A stretch of 64,000 nucleotides of DNA. It comes from Pseudoalteromonas phenolica (lineage in GTDB: Bacteria > Pseudomonadota > Gammaproteobacteria > Enterobacterales > Alteromonadaceae). Location: the NCBI RefSeq assembly GCF_005886345.1, contig NZ_PNEC01000010.1, positions 62,001 through 126,000 of the forward strand. Reading direction: 5' to 3'. Both the position numbers and the translations under genes were made by a program. The notes under the pieces are model-generated. The model ran no database searches. It was not told where the DNA came from and saw only the letters and a program-made list of their open reading frames with translations. Of this stretch, positions 35,079 through 44,266 are shown piece after piece. Within the stretch, counting starts at the first letter, position 1. Every line of letters begins with the position of its first letter.

Positions 35079-36197
35079 ATGTTATTAAATCAATTCTTAC
35101 AAGCGATGGTTGACCGTCAAGCATCGGATTTATTTGTATCAGCGGGATTAGCTGTCAGTGCAAAAATTGACGGTGAGTTAACACCACTGAGCGAAGAAAG
35201 ACTATCAGAAGACGCCGCACTTGCTTTGGTTGAATCAGCAATGAGTGAACAACAAAAGCAGCAATTTCATCAAGAAAAAGAGTGCAATTTTGCAATCGCT
35301 GCAGATGAAGGGCGCTTTCGTGTTTCTGCATTTTGGCAGCGTGACTGTGCAGGCATGGTACTACGTCGAATAGTAACGAAAATCCCAGATGTGAATGATT
35401 TAGGCCTACCTTCAGTTTTGACGGATGTAATTATGGCAAAACGCGGATTGGTCCTGTTTGTTGGCGGTACAGGTACCGGTAAGTCAACCTCTCTTGCTGC
35501 GTTAATAGGCTATCGTAACCGCAACCAAAGAGGGCATATTCTTACTATTGAAGACCCGATTGAATTTGTTCATGAGCACAAAAAAAGCATTATTACACAA
35601 CGAGAAGTTGGTTTAGACACTGAAAGTTTTGAAGCGGCTTTGAAAAGCTCATTGCGCCAAGCGCCAGATGTGATCTTAATTGGTGAAATACGTTCTCAAG
35701 AAACCATGGAATATGCGTTAAGCTTTGCTGAAACTGGTCATTTGTGCGTGGCAACTTTACATGCCAATAATGCCAACCAAGCGATTGACCGAATTATGCA
35801 CCTGGTTCCAAAAGAGAAACATGATAAGTTAAAATATGACTTAGCATTGAATTTAAGAGCAATTGTTGCGCAGCAACTTGTTCCTTCAGCGAAAGGGGAA
35901 GGAAGAGAAGCAGCGATTGAAATCTTATTGAACTCACCTATGGTCGCTGAGTTGGTTAAAAAGGGTGACATAGGTTCTATTAAAGAAACCATGGCAAAGT
36001 CAAAAGAGATGGGAATGCAAACGTTTGACCAGGCGCTATTTGAGCTCTATAAACAACGTCGTATCAATTATGCTGATGCATTACACTTCGCAGACTCGCC
36101 AAATGATCTACGCTTAATGATAAAGCTGCAAAACAATGAGCAACAAGGCGCCGGTTTCTTACAAGGTGTAACCGTAGATGGGTTGGATACGAAGTAA
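35079..36197 (+). CDS. pilU: Type IV pilus retraction ATPase PilU
   Basis: A 372-residue PilT paralogue that supports PilT-dependent retraction. Walker A is GGTGTGKSTS, Walker B VILIGEIRSQETM, and the His box ETGHLCVATLHANNANQ; the C-terminus is longer than that of PilT. GGAG lies upstream of the ATG. Its last 20 bases overlap the start of a binding-protein-like gene in another frame. Confidence 0.96.
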   Translation: MLLNQFLQAMVDRQASDLFVSAGLAVSAKIDGELTPLSEERLSEDAALALVESAMSEQQKQQFHQEKECNFAIAADEGRFRVSAFWQRDCAGMVLRRIVTKIPDVNDLGLPSVLTDVIMAKRGLVLFVGGTGTGKSTSLAALIGYRNRNQRGHILTIEDPIEFVHEHKKSIITQREVGLDTESFEAALKSSLRQAPDVILIGEIRSQETMEYALSFAETGHLCVATLHANNANQAIDRIMHLVPKEKHDKLKYDLALNLRAIVAQQLVPSAKGEGREAAIEILLNSPMVAELVKKGDIGSIKETMAKSKEMGMQTFDQALFELYKQRRINYADALHFADSPNDLRLMIKLQNNEQQGAGFLQGVTVDGLDTK

Positions 36198-37086
36198 TCT
36201 TTTTTTTAGTTATACAGTTATAAAATTTTTATTCGTGAGCGCATTACTTGGTAATGCTGCTCACTCTTTCGCTAGTAATAAAATCCAAATTTACGTCCGA
36301 GATGATGTTTATCTTGACTATAAACGTTTCTTAAACGGCCGCAGTGTGACCGAAGTGACAGATTTCACCGGGCAATATATTCGTCGTGATGTGGTGGATA
36401 TGATTTTGACTCAACAGGCGCTTAAACTTGGCGGTTTCGATAAAGAGTTTGAATACCAAACCGGTAATGTAAACTTTCGCAATACTAAACTACTTGAACA
36501 GGGTAAGTTATTACTGAGTATGGATAGCTATTGGTTAGAAGACGCCAAAGCGCTTGAAGACTTTGTTTATGTCACAGAACCTTTGATTAAGAAAGGGCAG
36601 TATTATGCGGGGATCTTTTATGCTCAGCATAATAAGAAAATGCATAGGCTGTCTGACTTTACGCAATTACCAGAGTATACGTCCGTTAGCACACCCCGTT
36701 GGCGAACAGATTGGGAAACCTTGCATAATCTACCTTTGAAAAAGCTTTATGTTGAGCATGAGTGGATCTCCCAGGCTCGAATGGTGAATATGGCTTGGGC
36801 TGATTTTATGTTGATGCCGCTTATGCCAAGTTTAAATAATGAGTTTAAATTAGAAGGGATCGAGTTGGTGGCTCACCCTAAGTTAGTTGTCTTACTCGAT
36901 GGGAGTCGTCATTTAGTGGTTTCAAAAACACACAAGTATGGTGCTTCTGCGTATAAGGCGTTGCAAAAAGGGCTTGCTGAACTCAGTTCAAAAGGGGCAA
37001 TTTTCAAAGCCTACCAACAAGCCGGATTTATTCCTGATCTAACTCAATATAAAGTGTTAAATGCTCGAGTAGCTAACACGCGCTAG
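36178..37086 (+). CDS. Periplasmic solute-binding-like protein overlapping pilU
   Basis: A 302-residue protein with a signal sequence (hydrophobic residues about 8-25, cleavage near SFAS). The mature part has the layout of a type 2 periplasmic binding protein: an N-terminal strand [44 protein letters not shown], and the C-terminal [19 protein letters not shown] seen in family 3 proteins. No transporter genes accompany it. The ATG lies inside the end of pilU, with AAGGTG upstream, which suggests translational coupling. Its stop shares CTAG with the convergent ruvX. The ligand and the link to pili are unknown. Confidence 0.7.
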   Translation: MGWIRSNLFFSYTVIKFLFVSALLGNAAHSFASNKIQIYVRDDVYLDYKRFLNGRSVTEVTDFTGQYIRRDVVDMILTQQALKLGGFDKEFEYQTGNVNFRNTKLLEQGKLLLSMDSYWLEDAKALEDFVYVTEPLIKKGQYYAGIFYAQHNKKMHRLSDFTQLPEYTSVSTPRWRTDWETLHNLPLKKLYVEHEWISQARMVNMAWADFMLMPLMPSLNNEFKLEGIELVAHPKLVVLLDGSRHLVVSKTHKYGASAYKALQKGLAELSSKGAIFKAYQQAGFIPDLTQYKVLNARVANTR

Positions 37087-37532
37087 TCCCATTGCGACTC
37101 AAAAAAACTCTCTAAGATAATTACTGCAGACATACTATCTACATTGCTTTTTCCTAGGTTGCGATACCCACCTTGATCGAACAAACGCGCTTTAGCATCT
37201 GTTGTAGTTAAGCGTTCATCTTGGGTTTCGACCTGTAGCTTGAAGTTATTATGCAATCGGTTAGCAAATTTTTTGGCTTGGAATGTCACTTGTTGGTTGG
37301 TTCCATCCATATTAAGAGGGAGGCCCACAACTAATAAGTCAGGTTTCCAGTCACTAATATGCTGTGCGATGTCATCCCAGTTCGGAATACCATCTCTGGC
37401 TTTTACAGATCCTATGCTATTGGCTGTGCCTGTAATTTCTTGGCCAATAGCAATGCCTATGCTCTTGGTACCAAAGTCAAAACCCATTACAGTTCTTTGG
37501 CCAACAGGTGTTTTTTCGTTTTTGTTTGTCAT
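37083..37532 (-). CDS. ruvX: Putative Holliday junction resolvase RuvX/YqgF
   Basis: A 149-residue RNase H-fold protein with [15 protein letters not shown] at the N-terminus, [13 protein letters not shown] in the middle, and the acidic DERLTT and [11 protein letters not shown] segments that hold the metal-binding residues. The family acts in pre-16S rRNA processing and has been proposed to resolve Holliday junctions. It follows yqgE by 15 bp, an arrangement conserved with E. coli. Confidence 0.94.
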   Translation of the reverse strand: MTNKNEKTPVGQRTVMGFDFGTKSIGIAIGQEITGTANSIGSVKARDGIPNWDDIAQHISDWKPDLLVVGLPLNMDGTNQQVTFQAKKFANRLHNNFKLQVETQDERLTTTDAKARLFDQGGYRNLGKSNVDSMSAVIILESFFESQWD

Positions 37533-37547
37533 TTAAATATGTTTACT

Positions 37548-38105
37548 TTATGCGTGACCAGCAATGCTGGCTAATTTAGTTACATCAAACCCAAGCATTT
37601 CGACGGCTTTCTTCCAACGTTTTTCTACAGGGGTGTCGAAAATAATGGCAGGATCAGCTTTAATCACAAGCCAACTGTTTTCAGAAAGCTCTCGTTCAAG
37701 TTGACCTTGCTCCCAGCCGGCATACCCAAGGGTAATAAGAAACTCGCTCGGGCTATCGTCATAAGTTAAGCTTGCTAGCACATCTTTAGAGGTGGTGATC
37801 ATAATCTCGGAACTTAGCTCTTGGCTTGATGAGTAGCCGTATTTCGGGGTATGAAGCACAAAACCTCTGTCGGTATTCACAGGTCCCCCAGCAAAAACAT
37901 GACGTTGTGCGGCCTCACTCATCTTGTTGTTTTCAATGTCTATCTTGTCAAGCAGCTCACCAACAGTGACATTGACAGGGTGGTTTATCACAAGCCCCAT
38001 CGCGCCTTCTTCGTTGTGCTCACAAATATAAGTCACACTTTGTTTGAAATAAGGGTCTTGCAAGTTTGGCATAGCGATTAAGAAATGATTTTCTAAAGAT
38101 TGCAT
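37548..38105 (-). CDS. yqgE: YqgE/AlgH family protein
   Basis: From the ATG at 38105 the product is 185 residues and begins MQSLENHFLIAMPNLQDPYF, as in the UPF0301 family (E. coli YqgE 187). GAGG lies six bases before this ATG; a longer frame to 38150 would add 15 unrelated residues that overlap the end of gshB. Family traits are EGAMGLVINHP, VFAGGPVNTDRGFVLH and LGYAGWEQGQLERE. The function is unknown; the gene lies between gshB and ruvX in a conserved order. Confidence 0.93.
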   Translation of the reverse strand: MQSLENHFLIAMPNLQDPYFKQSVTYICEHNEEGAMGLVINHPVNVTVGELLDKIDIENNKMSEAAQRHVFAGGPVNTDRGFVLHTPKYGYSSSQELSSEIMITTSKDVLASLTYDDSPSEFLITLGYAGWEQGQLERELSENSWLVIKADPAIIFDTPVEKRWKKAVEMLGFDVTKLASIAGHA

Positions 38106-38155
38106 ATTGATGGCCTCAGAGCAGCAGATGCGGGGCAAAGCTTGCCCCATCTTGT

Positions 38156-39112
38156 TTACTTATTATGGGCGAGTTTTTCCTCAATCGCCTCATAGAATTT
38201 ATCCATAATTGAAATATCAAATGCGGCTTCTATTTCTTTTACACAGGTTGGCGCTGTTACATTAATCTCAGTGAGCTTGTTACCAATGATGTCTAGACCA
38301 ACGAAAATGAGCCCTTTCTCTTTTAAGGTAGGTGCAACAGCTTGTGCTACTTTTAAGTCATCTTCGCTGATAGGACGTGCTTCACCTCGGCCACCGGCAG
38401 CCAAATTACCTCGGGTTTCGCCACCTTGAGGAATACGTGCTAAGCAGTAAGGAATAACTTCGCCGTTTACAACAAGCACTCGTTTGTCGCCTTGTTTAAT
38501 TTCTGGAATATACTGCTGCGCCATAGCAAAGCGGCTACCGTGCTCAGTTAGCGTTTCGCAGATCACGCCAATATTAGGGTCATCTTGTTTTACTCTGAAG
38601 ATTGATGCCCCACCCATACCATCAAGTGGCTTTAAAATGATATCGCCATGCTTAGTTAAAAATTCACGAATTTGAGCTTGAGAGCGTGTTACAAGCGTAT
38701 CCGGCGTATGCTCGCTAAACCATGCAGTAAATAACTTTTCGTTAGCATCGCGTAAACTTTGTGGCTTGTTAACGACTAAGGTGCCAGCATCTTCAGCACG
38801 TTCTAGGATATAAGTGGCGTAGATATATTCAGTGTCAAATGGTGGATCTTTTCGCATTAAGATCACATCTAGGTCACTCAGGGCAATGTCTTGTTTATTA
38901 TCTAATGTATACCAGTCGTTTTCATTATCATAAACAGTTGCTTTTGCTGCGGTTGCACGGGCTTGGCCTTGATACAAGAACAAGTCATCCATTTCCATGT
39001 AATAAAGTTCGTAACCGCGTTGTTGTGCACTGAGCATCATGGCAAAGCCAGTGTCTTTTTTAATATTGAAACCACTGATAGGATCGCTGATGATACCGAG
39101 TCTAATTGCCAT
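38156..39112 (-). CDS. gshB: Glutathione synthetase
   Basis: GshB joins gamma-glutamylcysteine and glycine with ATP. The 318-residue ATP-grasp protein has the N-terminal LGIISDPISGFNIKKDT, DVILMRKDPPFDTEYIYAT, the ATP-binding LKPLDGMGGASIFR, and a C-terminal EINVTAPTCVKEIE. It is followed by yqgE and ruvX and preceded by rsmE, the order found in E. coli. Confidence 0.97.
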   Translation of the reverse strand: MAIRLGIISDPISGFNIKKDTGFAMMLSAQQRGYELYYMEMDDLFLYQGQARATAAKATVYDNENDWYTLDNKQDIALSDLDVILMRKDPPFDTEYIYATYILERAEDAGTLVVNKPQSLRDANEKLFTAWFSEHTPDTLVTRSQAQIREFLTKHGDIILKPLDGMGGASIFRVKQDDPNIGVICETLTEHGSRFAMAQQYIPEIKQGDKRVLVVNGEVIPYCLARIPQGGETRGNLAAGGRGEARPISEDDLKVAQAVAPTLKEKGLIFVGLDIIGNKLTEINVTAPTCVKEIEAAFDISIMDKFYEAIEEKLAHNK

Positions 39113-39167
39113 AATGTTTACCTAATTATTTGAATGATTTAATCAATATGGGGATAGAAAAGCACTT

Positions 39168-39902
39168 TTAAAGTGCTAAATCACCGAATTGCAATTGCAA
39201 TGCACTTAATACGGTTAAAGCGGCTGTCTCTGTGCGCAGAACACGCGGGCCTAAGCGGACATCGACAAAGCCTTGTTCTGACGTTGCTGCCATTTCTTCA
39301 TCTGTAAAGCCGCCCTCAGGACCGACAATAAAACGCACCCCCTGCTTTGGTATAGGTAAAGTTTTGATACTGTGCTCAGCACGAGGGTGTAGCGTTAGTT
39401 TTAACTCTTCACTTTGTTGTGATAACCACTGCGATAACTGAACAGGTGGGTGGATTGTTGTCACAAAATTACGACCAGATTGCTCGGCAGCCGCAATGGC
39501 TATTTTTTGCCATTGCTGGTGTTTCTTAGCGAGGCGTTCACCGGTTAGTTTTACACCACAGCGGGTTGTAAACAGGGGAGTAATTTCTGTAATGCCAAGC
39601 TCTACCGATTTTTGAATGGTGAAATCCATTTTATCACCGCGAGAAATCCCCTGACCCAGATGAATTTTAAGAGGAGATTCAACATTAACGTCTTTGAATT
39701 CGATAGGTGTTGCTGTAACCGACTTTTTGCCTACTTCGGTCAGTTCACAAAAATACTCTCCCCCTTCGCCATTAAACAAAGAAACATGATCGCCTTGTTG
39801 CATTCTTAACACTCGACCAATATGGCCTGCAGCATCATCAGAAAGCAGAACTGGGGTGTTAAGGCTTAACTCAGAAGGTTGAAAAATATGAGGAACGCGC
39901 AT
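39168..39902 (-). CDS. rsmE: 16S rRNA m3U1498 methyltransferase
   Basis: This SPOUT-class enzyme methylates U1498 in the decoding region of 16S rRNA. The 244-residue product starts MRVPHIFQPSEL, matching the family's N-terminus; the longer frame needs a TTG at 39923. Motifs are LGQGISRGDKMDFTIQKSVE, FIVGPEGGFTDEE, and the knot-forming LGPRVLRTETAAL. A clear Shine-Dalgarno sequence is lacking. gshB follows on the same strand. Confidence 0.95.
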   Translation of the reverse strand: MRVPHIFQPSELSLNTPVLLSDDAAGHIGRVLRMQQGDHVSLFNGEGGEYFCELTEVGKKSVTATPIEFKDVNVESPLKIHLGQGISRGDKMDFTIQKSVELGITEITPLFTTRCGVKLTGERLAKKHQQWQKIAIAAAEQSGRNFVTTIHPPVQLSQWLSQQSEELKLTLHPRAEHSIKTLPIPKQGVRFIVGPEGGFTDEEMAATSEQGFVDVRLGPRVLRTETAALTVLSALQLQFGDLAL

Positions 39903-39959
39903 AGTGATTAGACTTAAAAACAAAGGTGGGGCAATAGTAAGGCTAAGCGAAAGCGGCGT

Positions 39960-40436
39960 CTAGTCATTCTCTAGTTTACATAAAGATGCTTCGATTGATT
40001 TATCGGCTTCATCAAGATGTTCACTGTGACAAGACATGTGATTTTCATGAAATACATTGGGAATTTTACTGTAGTTATAACCCTCAGGCGTGATTTCAAC
40101 TAAATAACGTGTTGGGTGTAGAGCGTTGAATATGGTTCTTTGTTCTTCATTTGCGAGGTGAAAATCTAAATCATGAATGACTACTCCAGCAATTTGATGA
40201 TGTTCTAACAAATAAGCTGCCAGCTCAGTTACGCTGATTTCATTGGCGAAGTCACAGCAACAATAGTCTTTGATCAAATCGTCAAACATCATTTTTATCA
40301 GGTGACGGGTATTCTCCCCTGTCACAATGAGATGTTGAGGTTTGTCTGGAAATTGTTGATTTTGAAAGGTCACAAAATCTCTACTGAATTCAGCATTACT
40401 GTCTATAAGTAAGAAATTTTCAAAATACGTCGCCAT
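39960..40436 (-). CDS. Unknown 158-residue cytoplasmic protein
   Basis: I do not recognise this family. The product has no signal peptide or membrane segment. It begins with a hydrophobic strand followed by acidic residues (FENFLLIDSNAEF), contains a DYCCCDF cluster of three adjacent cysteines near residue 85, an IAGVVIHDLDFH strand, and a His/Cys-rich C-terminal segment (NVFHENHMSCHSEHLDEAD), which could bind a metal. It lies 33 bp after the DUF350-like membrane gene on the same strand and is probably co-transcribed with it. Confidence 0.6.
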   Translation of the reverse strand: MATYFENFLLIDSNAEFSRDFVTFQNQQFPDKPQHLIVTGENTRHLIKMMFDDLIKDYCCCDFANEISVTELAAYLLEHHQIAGVVIHDLDFHLANEEQRTIFNALHPTRYLVEITPEGYNYSKIPNVFHENHMSCHSEHLDEADKSIEASLCKLEND

Positions 40437-40469
40437 ATTTCCACCTTGTTTCAGCTAGCAGCTAAGCTA

Positions 40470-41363
40470 CTAAACTGAAAAGATATTAATCAGTAAATAG
40501 CCCATGGTACTGAAAACTGCAAATTCTATGCATGCGACACCAATATTATCTTGATGATCTACTTCAAGGCCTACGTTCACTTTAGGTAACGCCCAGTGAA
40601 TGAGAGAAAAGCTAGTAATGTATAATAGGGCCCACATTACACCGCAATGCATCATTACGCTGTTTATATTTTCTACAATTGTCGCTCCATGATAAGGCGC
40701 ACTTTGTAAACCCGCAAATAAAGCAAGTGATAACCCTATGGTTTTACCCGCATAGCGTATACCAATAGACGTATTAGCAAGGTTAAAGTTTTGTTGCAAA
40801 GATGCCCCTTGGTTTGCTTTAGCAAAACGCATCTCCCGGAGTTTGCTGTCTATGGCAAATACGGCCTGCAAGACAATAAAGCTCATTGTGGCGACTAATA
40901 AATCGCTTACACCTTGTGGATGAAGCCAATGAAAAATGCCTAATACCAGAATGGTATTTCCCAATAACATACCTGAATCAACCAAAGCTGCGCAGATGTT
41001 TTGCTTCATAATGGCTTTTTCTTCGTTAAAGCGGTTTAAGATCCATTTTCGATGAATATATTGACCAAGCAAAATAAAAGAAAAAGCGACCATGGGTGTT
41101 AACAGCGCCAGCGCATAATGTTCAGACAAAATGTATTCATAAATATCTGAGAAAATATATGCGCCAGTGAGAGCGATAACAGCTATTTGGCAAGCGTAAT
41201 TAATACCAAAGGCAAAATTGTCGCGTTTCGCTATTTCTGATTGCAAGGCTTTTTTAGCCTTGTATTGCATGATTAAACGTTGGCCAATCGCCACAGCACT
41301 AATAAAAATAAAACAGGCCAAAATGGCAAAAATATTGATATCGAGTAAAGACAAATGTGACAT
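40470..41363 (-). CDS. DUF350-like multi-spanning membrane protein
   Basis: A 297-residue inner-membrane protein with about eight hydrophobic segments in two similar halves. Each half contains a polar Asp-Asn pair at the start of a helix (RDNFAFGINYACQIAVIAL and HQDNIGVACIEFAVFSTMG), the mark of DUF350/YjfL proteins, here in tandem. DUF350 genes in other bacteria often neighbour polyamine-related or PspA-like genes; none is present here except a small unknown partner. Function unknown. It is divergent from glnE, 81 bp apart. Confidence 0.65.
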   Translation of the reverse strand: MSHLSLLDINIFAILACFIFISAVAIGQRLIMQYKAKKALQSEIAKRDNFAFGINYACQIAVIALTGAYIFSDIYEYILSEHYALALLTPMVAFSFILLGQYIHRKWILNRFNEEKAIMKQNICAALVDSGMLLGNTILVLGIFHWLHPQGVSDLLVATMSFIVLQAVFAIDSKLREMRFAKANQGASLQQNFNLANTSIGIRYAGKTIGLSLALFAGLQSAPYHGATIVENINSVMMHCGVMWALLYITSFSLIHWALPKVNVGLEVDHQDNIGVACIEFAVFSTMGYLLINIFSV

Positions 41364-41444
41364 ATAACGTGTAATGTTATGGTTTTAATAGATTAACTAT
41401 AACTACTCCCAACTCATTGAGCTAGCTAGCTTTGGAGATTTTTT

Positions 41445-44240
41445 ATGCTGCAAGTCGATTTTCCGCACTCTCTTTTGGCCTTGTCTGAGCAACGCTGGCA
41501 GCAATTATATGGTTCTGAGCCATATAACAAGCAGCTAGGAAGGCTATTAGGGTTAAGTGATTTCGCATTTAGAATATTGGAAAAAAGGCCTGAATTAGGG
41601 CGTTGGTTGCAGCAACAGGAGTTGGATTGTAGGGCTGTCCCCAATCCTATAACGGATGATTTAGTTGAAATGTCTGAGGCAGACTGCTTTAGGCAACTGA
41701 GGCGTTACAGACAGCAGTATTGGTTAAAAGTGATGTGGCTAGATTTAGTTCATCATAATGCAATTGAAGACAGTATTGACTATGTTTCTAGGCTTTCTGA
41801 GGCGCTGATTGATGCTGCAAATAAGTGGGCGTTTGCGCAAACGGTTAAGCAATGTGGTGCACCGATTGACATGCATGGGCAAGCAATACCAATGCTTGTA
41901 TTAGGCATGGGTAAGTTGGGGGGAGGGGAGCTTAATTTTTCATCTGATATCGATTTAATATTTACCTATCCAAAAAATGTACCGACGCAAGGAGGGCGGC
42001 GTAGTTTTGAAAGCCAAGTGTTTTATACAAAGGTGGCACAAAAACTAATTAGCGCCTTAAATCAAGTTACAGCAGATGGACAAGTGTTCAGGGTAGATAT
42101 GCGTTTACGTCCATTTGGTGACAGTGGTCCTTTAGTTATGAGCTTTTCAGCGATGGAAGATTACTATCAAGACCAAGGACGTGAGTGGGAGAGGTATGCC
42201 ATGCTTAAGGCTCGACCACTGGGCGAAGTCACACCATATTGGGGTGAATTTAAACAGCTACTTAAACCTTTTGTATATCGTCGCTACATTGATTTTTCAG
42301 TCATCGAGTCACTTAGAAAAATGAAGCATTTAATTGCTCAAGAAGTCAGGCGAAAGGGCTTAGTAAATAATATAAAACTTGGCGCAGGTGGTATTCGAGA
42401 AGTTGAATTTATCGTTCAAGCTTTGCAAATGATCAGGGGGGGGCGCGATGTCGGCTTACAAACGCCATCAATTATGGCTGCAATTACTGAGCTCAGTAAT
42501 CTAGAGATTTTGCCTTCGGAAGTTAGTAAAAGCTTAACCAACAATTATCTATTTTTACGAAGAGTTGAACAATACCTTCAAGCATTTGATGACCAACAAA
42601 CACAAACCTTGCCCGAAAACTTTGTAGATCAGTCTCGCTTAGCTTATTTGCTTGGGCATGATGATTTTCAGTTATGCCTGCCTGATATCACCCAAGTCAT
42701 GACAAAGGTGAGAGAGGAATTTGCTTTGGTGGTTGGTGATGAGCCGCAAGAGCAAACTAGTTATGATGATAGCTTTAGCTATGCGTGGTTACAAAGAGAT
42801 TGTTTACAGCTAGAAGGGCACTTAGATTTACAGATACTTGAACAATGGCAGAGTGTATTACAGGAGTTCGATAGTAAACTGGTTAAACGTCATGTTGGGG
42901 TTAGGGGTCGTGATATTCTTGATAAATTAATGCCCGCGCTATTGCATGCATTATCACAGCAGCAAAGCTCAGCAGAATTACTGCAGCGTGTGTTGAATAT
43001 TGTAGAAATGATAGCAACACGAACCACTTACCTTGAATTGTTGTTCGAAAATCAAGGTGTATTAAAACAACTGGTATTACTGTGCGGTCACAGTAAGTGG
43101 ATTGCAGAGCATATTGCTAAATATCCAATTTTGCTAGATGAGTTAATTGACCCTGCTGCACTCTATAAACCCTTGCCTCTAAATGAATATTTGCTCGAAA
43201 TTCGTCAGTACTTTTTACGTATTGAGCAAGACGACCTTGAACTGCAAATGGAGGCACTTCGTCAATTTAAACAGACACATCAATTACGTATTGCTGCTGC
43301 AGATGCAACTGGCGTTCTAAGTATTACCAAAGTGAGTGATCACTTAACGTCACTTGCTGAGGCAATAGTGGCCCAGTCTGTCAACCTCGCTTGGCAACAA
43401 ATGGTTGCGCGCTATGGTGAGCCCCAAGGGTGTGATGAAGAAAGTAAAGGCTTTGCTGTAATAGCTTACGGTAAAGCTGGCGGATTAGAACTCGGCTATG
43501 ACTCTGACTTAGATTTAGTTTTTGTACACAATCAGCAAGGAGATAGTGCCACAACAGGTGATAAGCAAATCTCATCAAGACAATTTTACTTAAAGCTTGC
43601 ACAGCGTCTGATGCACCTATTCAATACACGAACTGCATCAGGTATTTTATATGAATTAGATACTCGTTTACGCCCTGAGGGTAACTCTGGCTTACTGGCA
43701 ATTAACATTGAAAGCTTCTACCACTACCAACAATCCCAAGCTTGGACTTGGGAGCATCAAGCATTAACTCGAGCACGTATGATATATGGAGAGCCAGAGC
43801 TCCAAAATCGCTTCAATGCAATCCGTAAAGATATAATTTGTCTAGCAAGAGAAGAGGCGAGTTTGAAAGCGGATGTGATTAAAATGCGCGAGAAAATGCG
43901 TACACACCTTTCGAAAGACAGCGAATTAGAGTTTGATTTAAAGCAGGGGCTAGGTGGTATGACAGATATTGAATTTATTGTACAGTACTTAGTTCTCAAT
44001 TTTGCCCATACTAAGCCTGAACTAACAGGTTACCCCGATAATATCCGGATCCTTGAAAGTGCTGCCGAACAAACGGTGATAACACCAACGCAGCGCCAGC
44101 AATTAACTGATTGTTATTGTATGCTTCGTGAGCACTATCATTTAAATAGTTTAAATCAATTAGGCCGATGTATACCCAGAGAAAAAGTGCAGCAGCAAGT
44201 TGGGCATGTACAGGTTATATGGCAACAACTACTAGGGTAA
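41445..44240 (+). CDS. glnE: Bifunctional glutamine synthetase adenylyltransferase/deadenylase
   Basis: GlnE adds and removes AMP on glutamine synthetase under control of PII. The 931-residue protein has two nucleotidyltransferase domains: the deadenylase half with LGMGKLGGGELNFSSDIDLI (residues about 150-170) and the adenylylase half with AYGKAGGLELGYDSDLDLVF. Each half is followed by a GlnE helical domain (GAGGIREVEFIVQ and GLGGMTDIEFIVQ). GGAG precedes the ATG. A terminator follows directly. Confidence 0.97.
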   Translation: MLQVDFPHSLLALSEQRWQQLYGSEPYNKQLGRLLGLSDFAFRILEKRPELGRWLQQQELDCRAVPNPITDDLVEMSEADCFRQLRRYRQQYWLKVMWLDLVHHNAIEDSIDYVSRLSEALIDAANKWAFAQTVKQCGAPIDMHGQAIPMLVLGMGKLGGGELNFSSDIDLIFTYPKNVPTQGGRRSFESQVFYTKVAQKLISALNQVTADGQVFRVDMRLRPFGDSGPLVMSFSAMEDYYQDQGREWERYAMLKARPLGEVTPYWGEFKQLLKPFVYRRYIDFSVIESLRKMKHLIAQEVRRKGLVNNIKLGAGGIREVEFIVQALQMIRGGRDVGLQTPSIMAAITELSNLEILPSEVSKSLTNNYLFLRRVEQYLQAFDDQQTQTLPENFVDQSRLAYLLGHDDFQLCLPDITQVMTKVREEFALVVGDEPQEQTSYDDSFSYAWLQRDCLQLEGHLDLQILEQWQSVLQEFDSKLVKRHVGVRGRDILDKLMPALLHALSQQQSSAELLQRVLNIVEMIATRTTYLELLFENQGVLKQLVLLCGHSKWIAEHIAKYPILLDELIDPAALYKPLPLNEYLLEIRQYFLRIEQDDLELQMEALRQFKQTHQLRIAAADATGVLSITKVSDHLTSLAEAIVAQSVNLAWQQMVARYGEPQGCDEESKGFAVIAYGKAGGLELGYDSDLDLVFVHNQQGDSATTGDKQISSRQFYLKLAQRLMHLFNTRTASGILYELDTRLRPEGNSGLLAINIESFYHYQQSQAWTWEHQALTRARMIYGEPELQNRFNAIRKDIICLAREEASLKADVIKMREKMRTHLSKDSELEFDLKQGLGGMTDIEFIVQYLVLNFAHTKPELTGYPDNIRILESAAEQTVITPTQRQQLTDCYCMLREHYHLNSLNQLGRCIPREKVQQQVGHVQVIWQQLLG

Positions 44241-44266
44241 AAAAGGGGCTATATTGCCCCTTTTTT
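44241..44266. terminator. Bidirectional terminator, glnE / TcpQ-like gene
   Basis: AAAAAGGGGC pairs with GCCCCTTTTT around a TATATT loop, one base after the glnE stop. The T run overlaps the stop codon of the convergent gene, so the structure serves both. Confidence 0.88.

Noticed and set aside
39960..40436. S-adenosylmethionine decarboxylase identity for the unknown protein beside DUF350
   Set aside because: The NVFHEN segment recalls the SpeD C-terminus, and SpeD can neighbour DUF350, but the self-processing serine motif is absent and the length differs.
41420..41431. Palindrome AGCTAGCTAGCT before glnE
   Set aside because: A simple tetranucleotide repeat, self-complementary by composition; too close to the ribosome binding site and without support as an operator.
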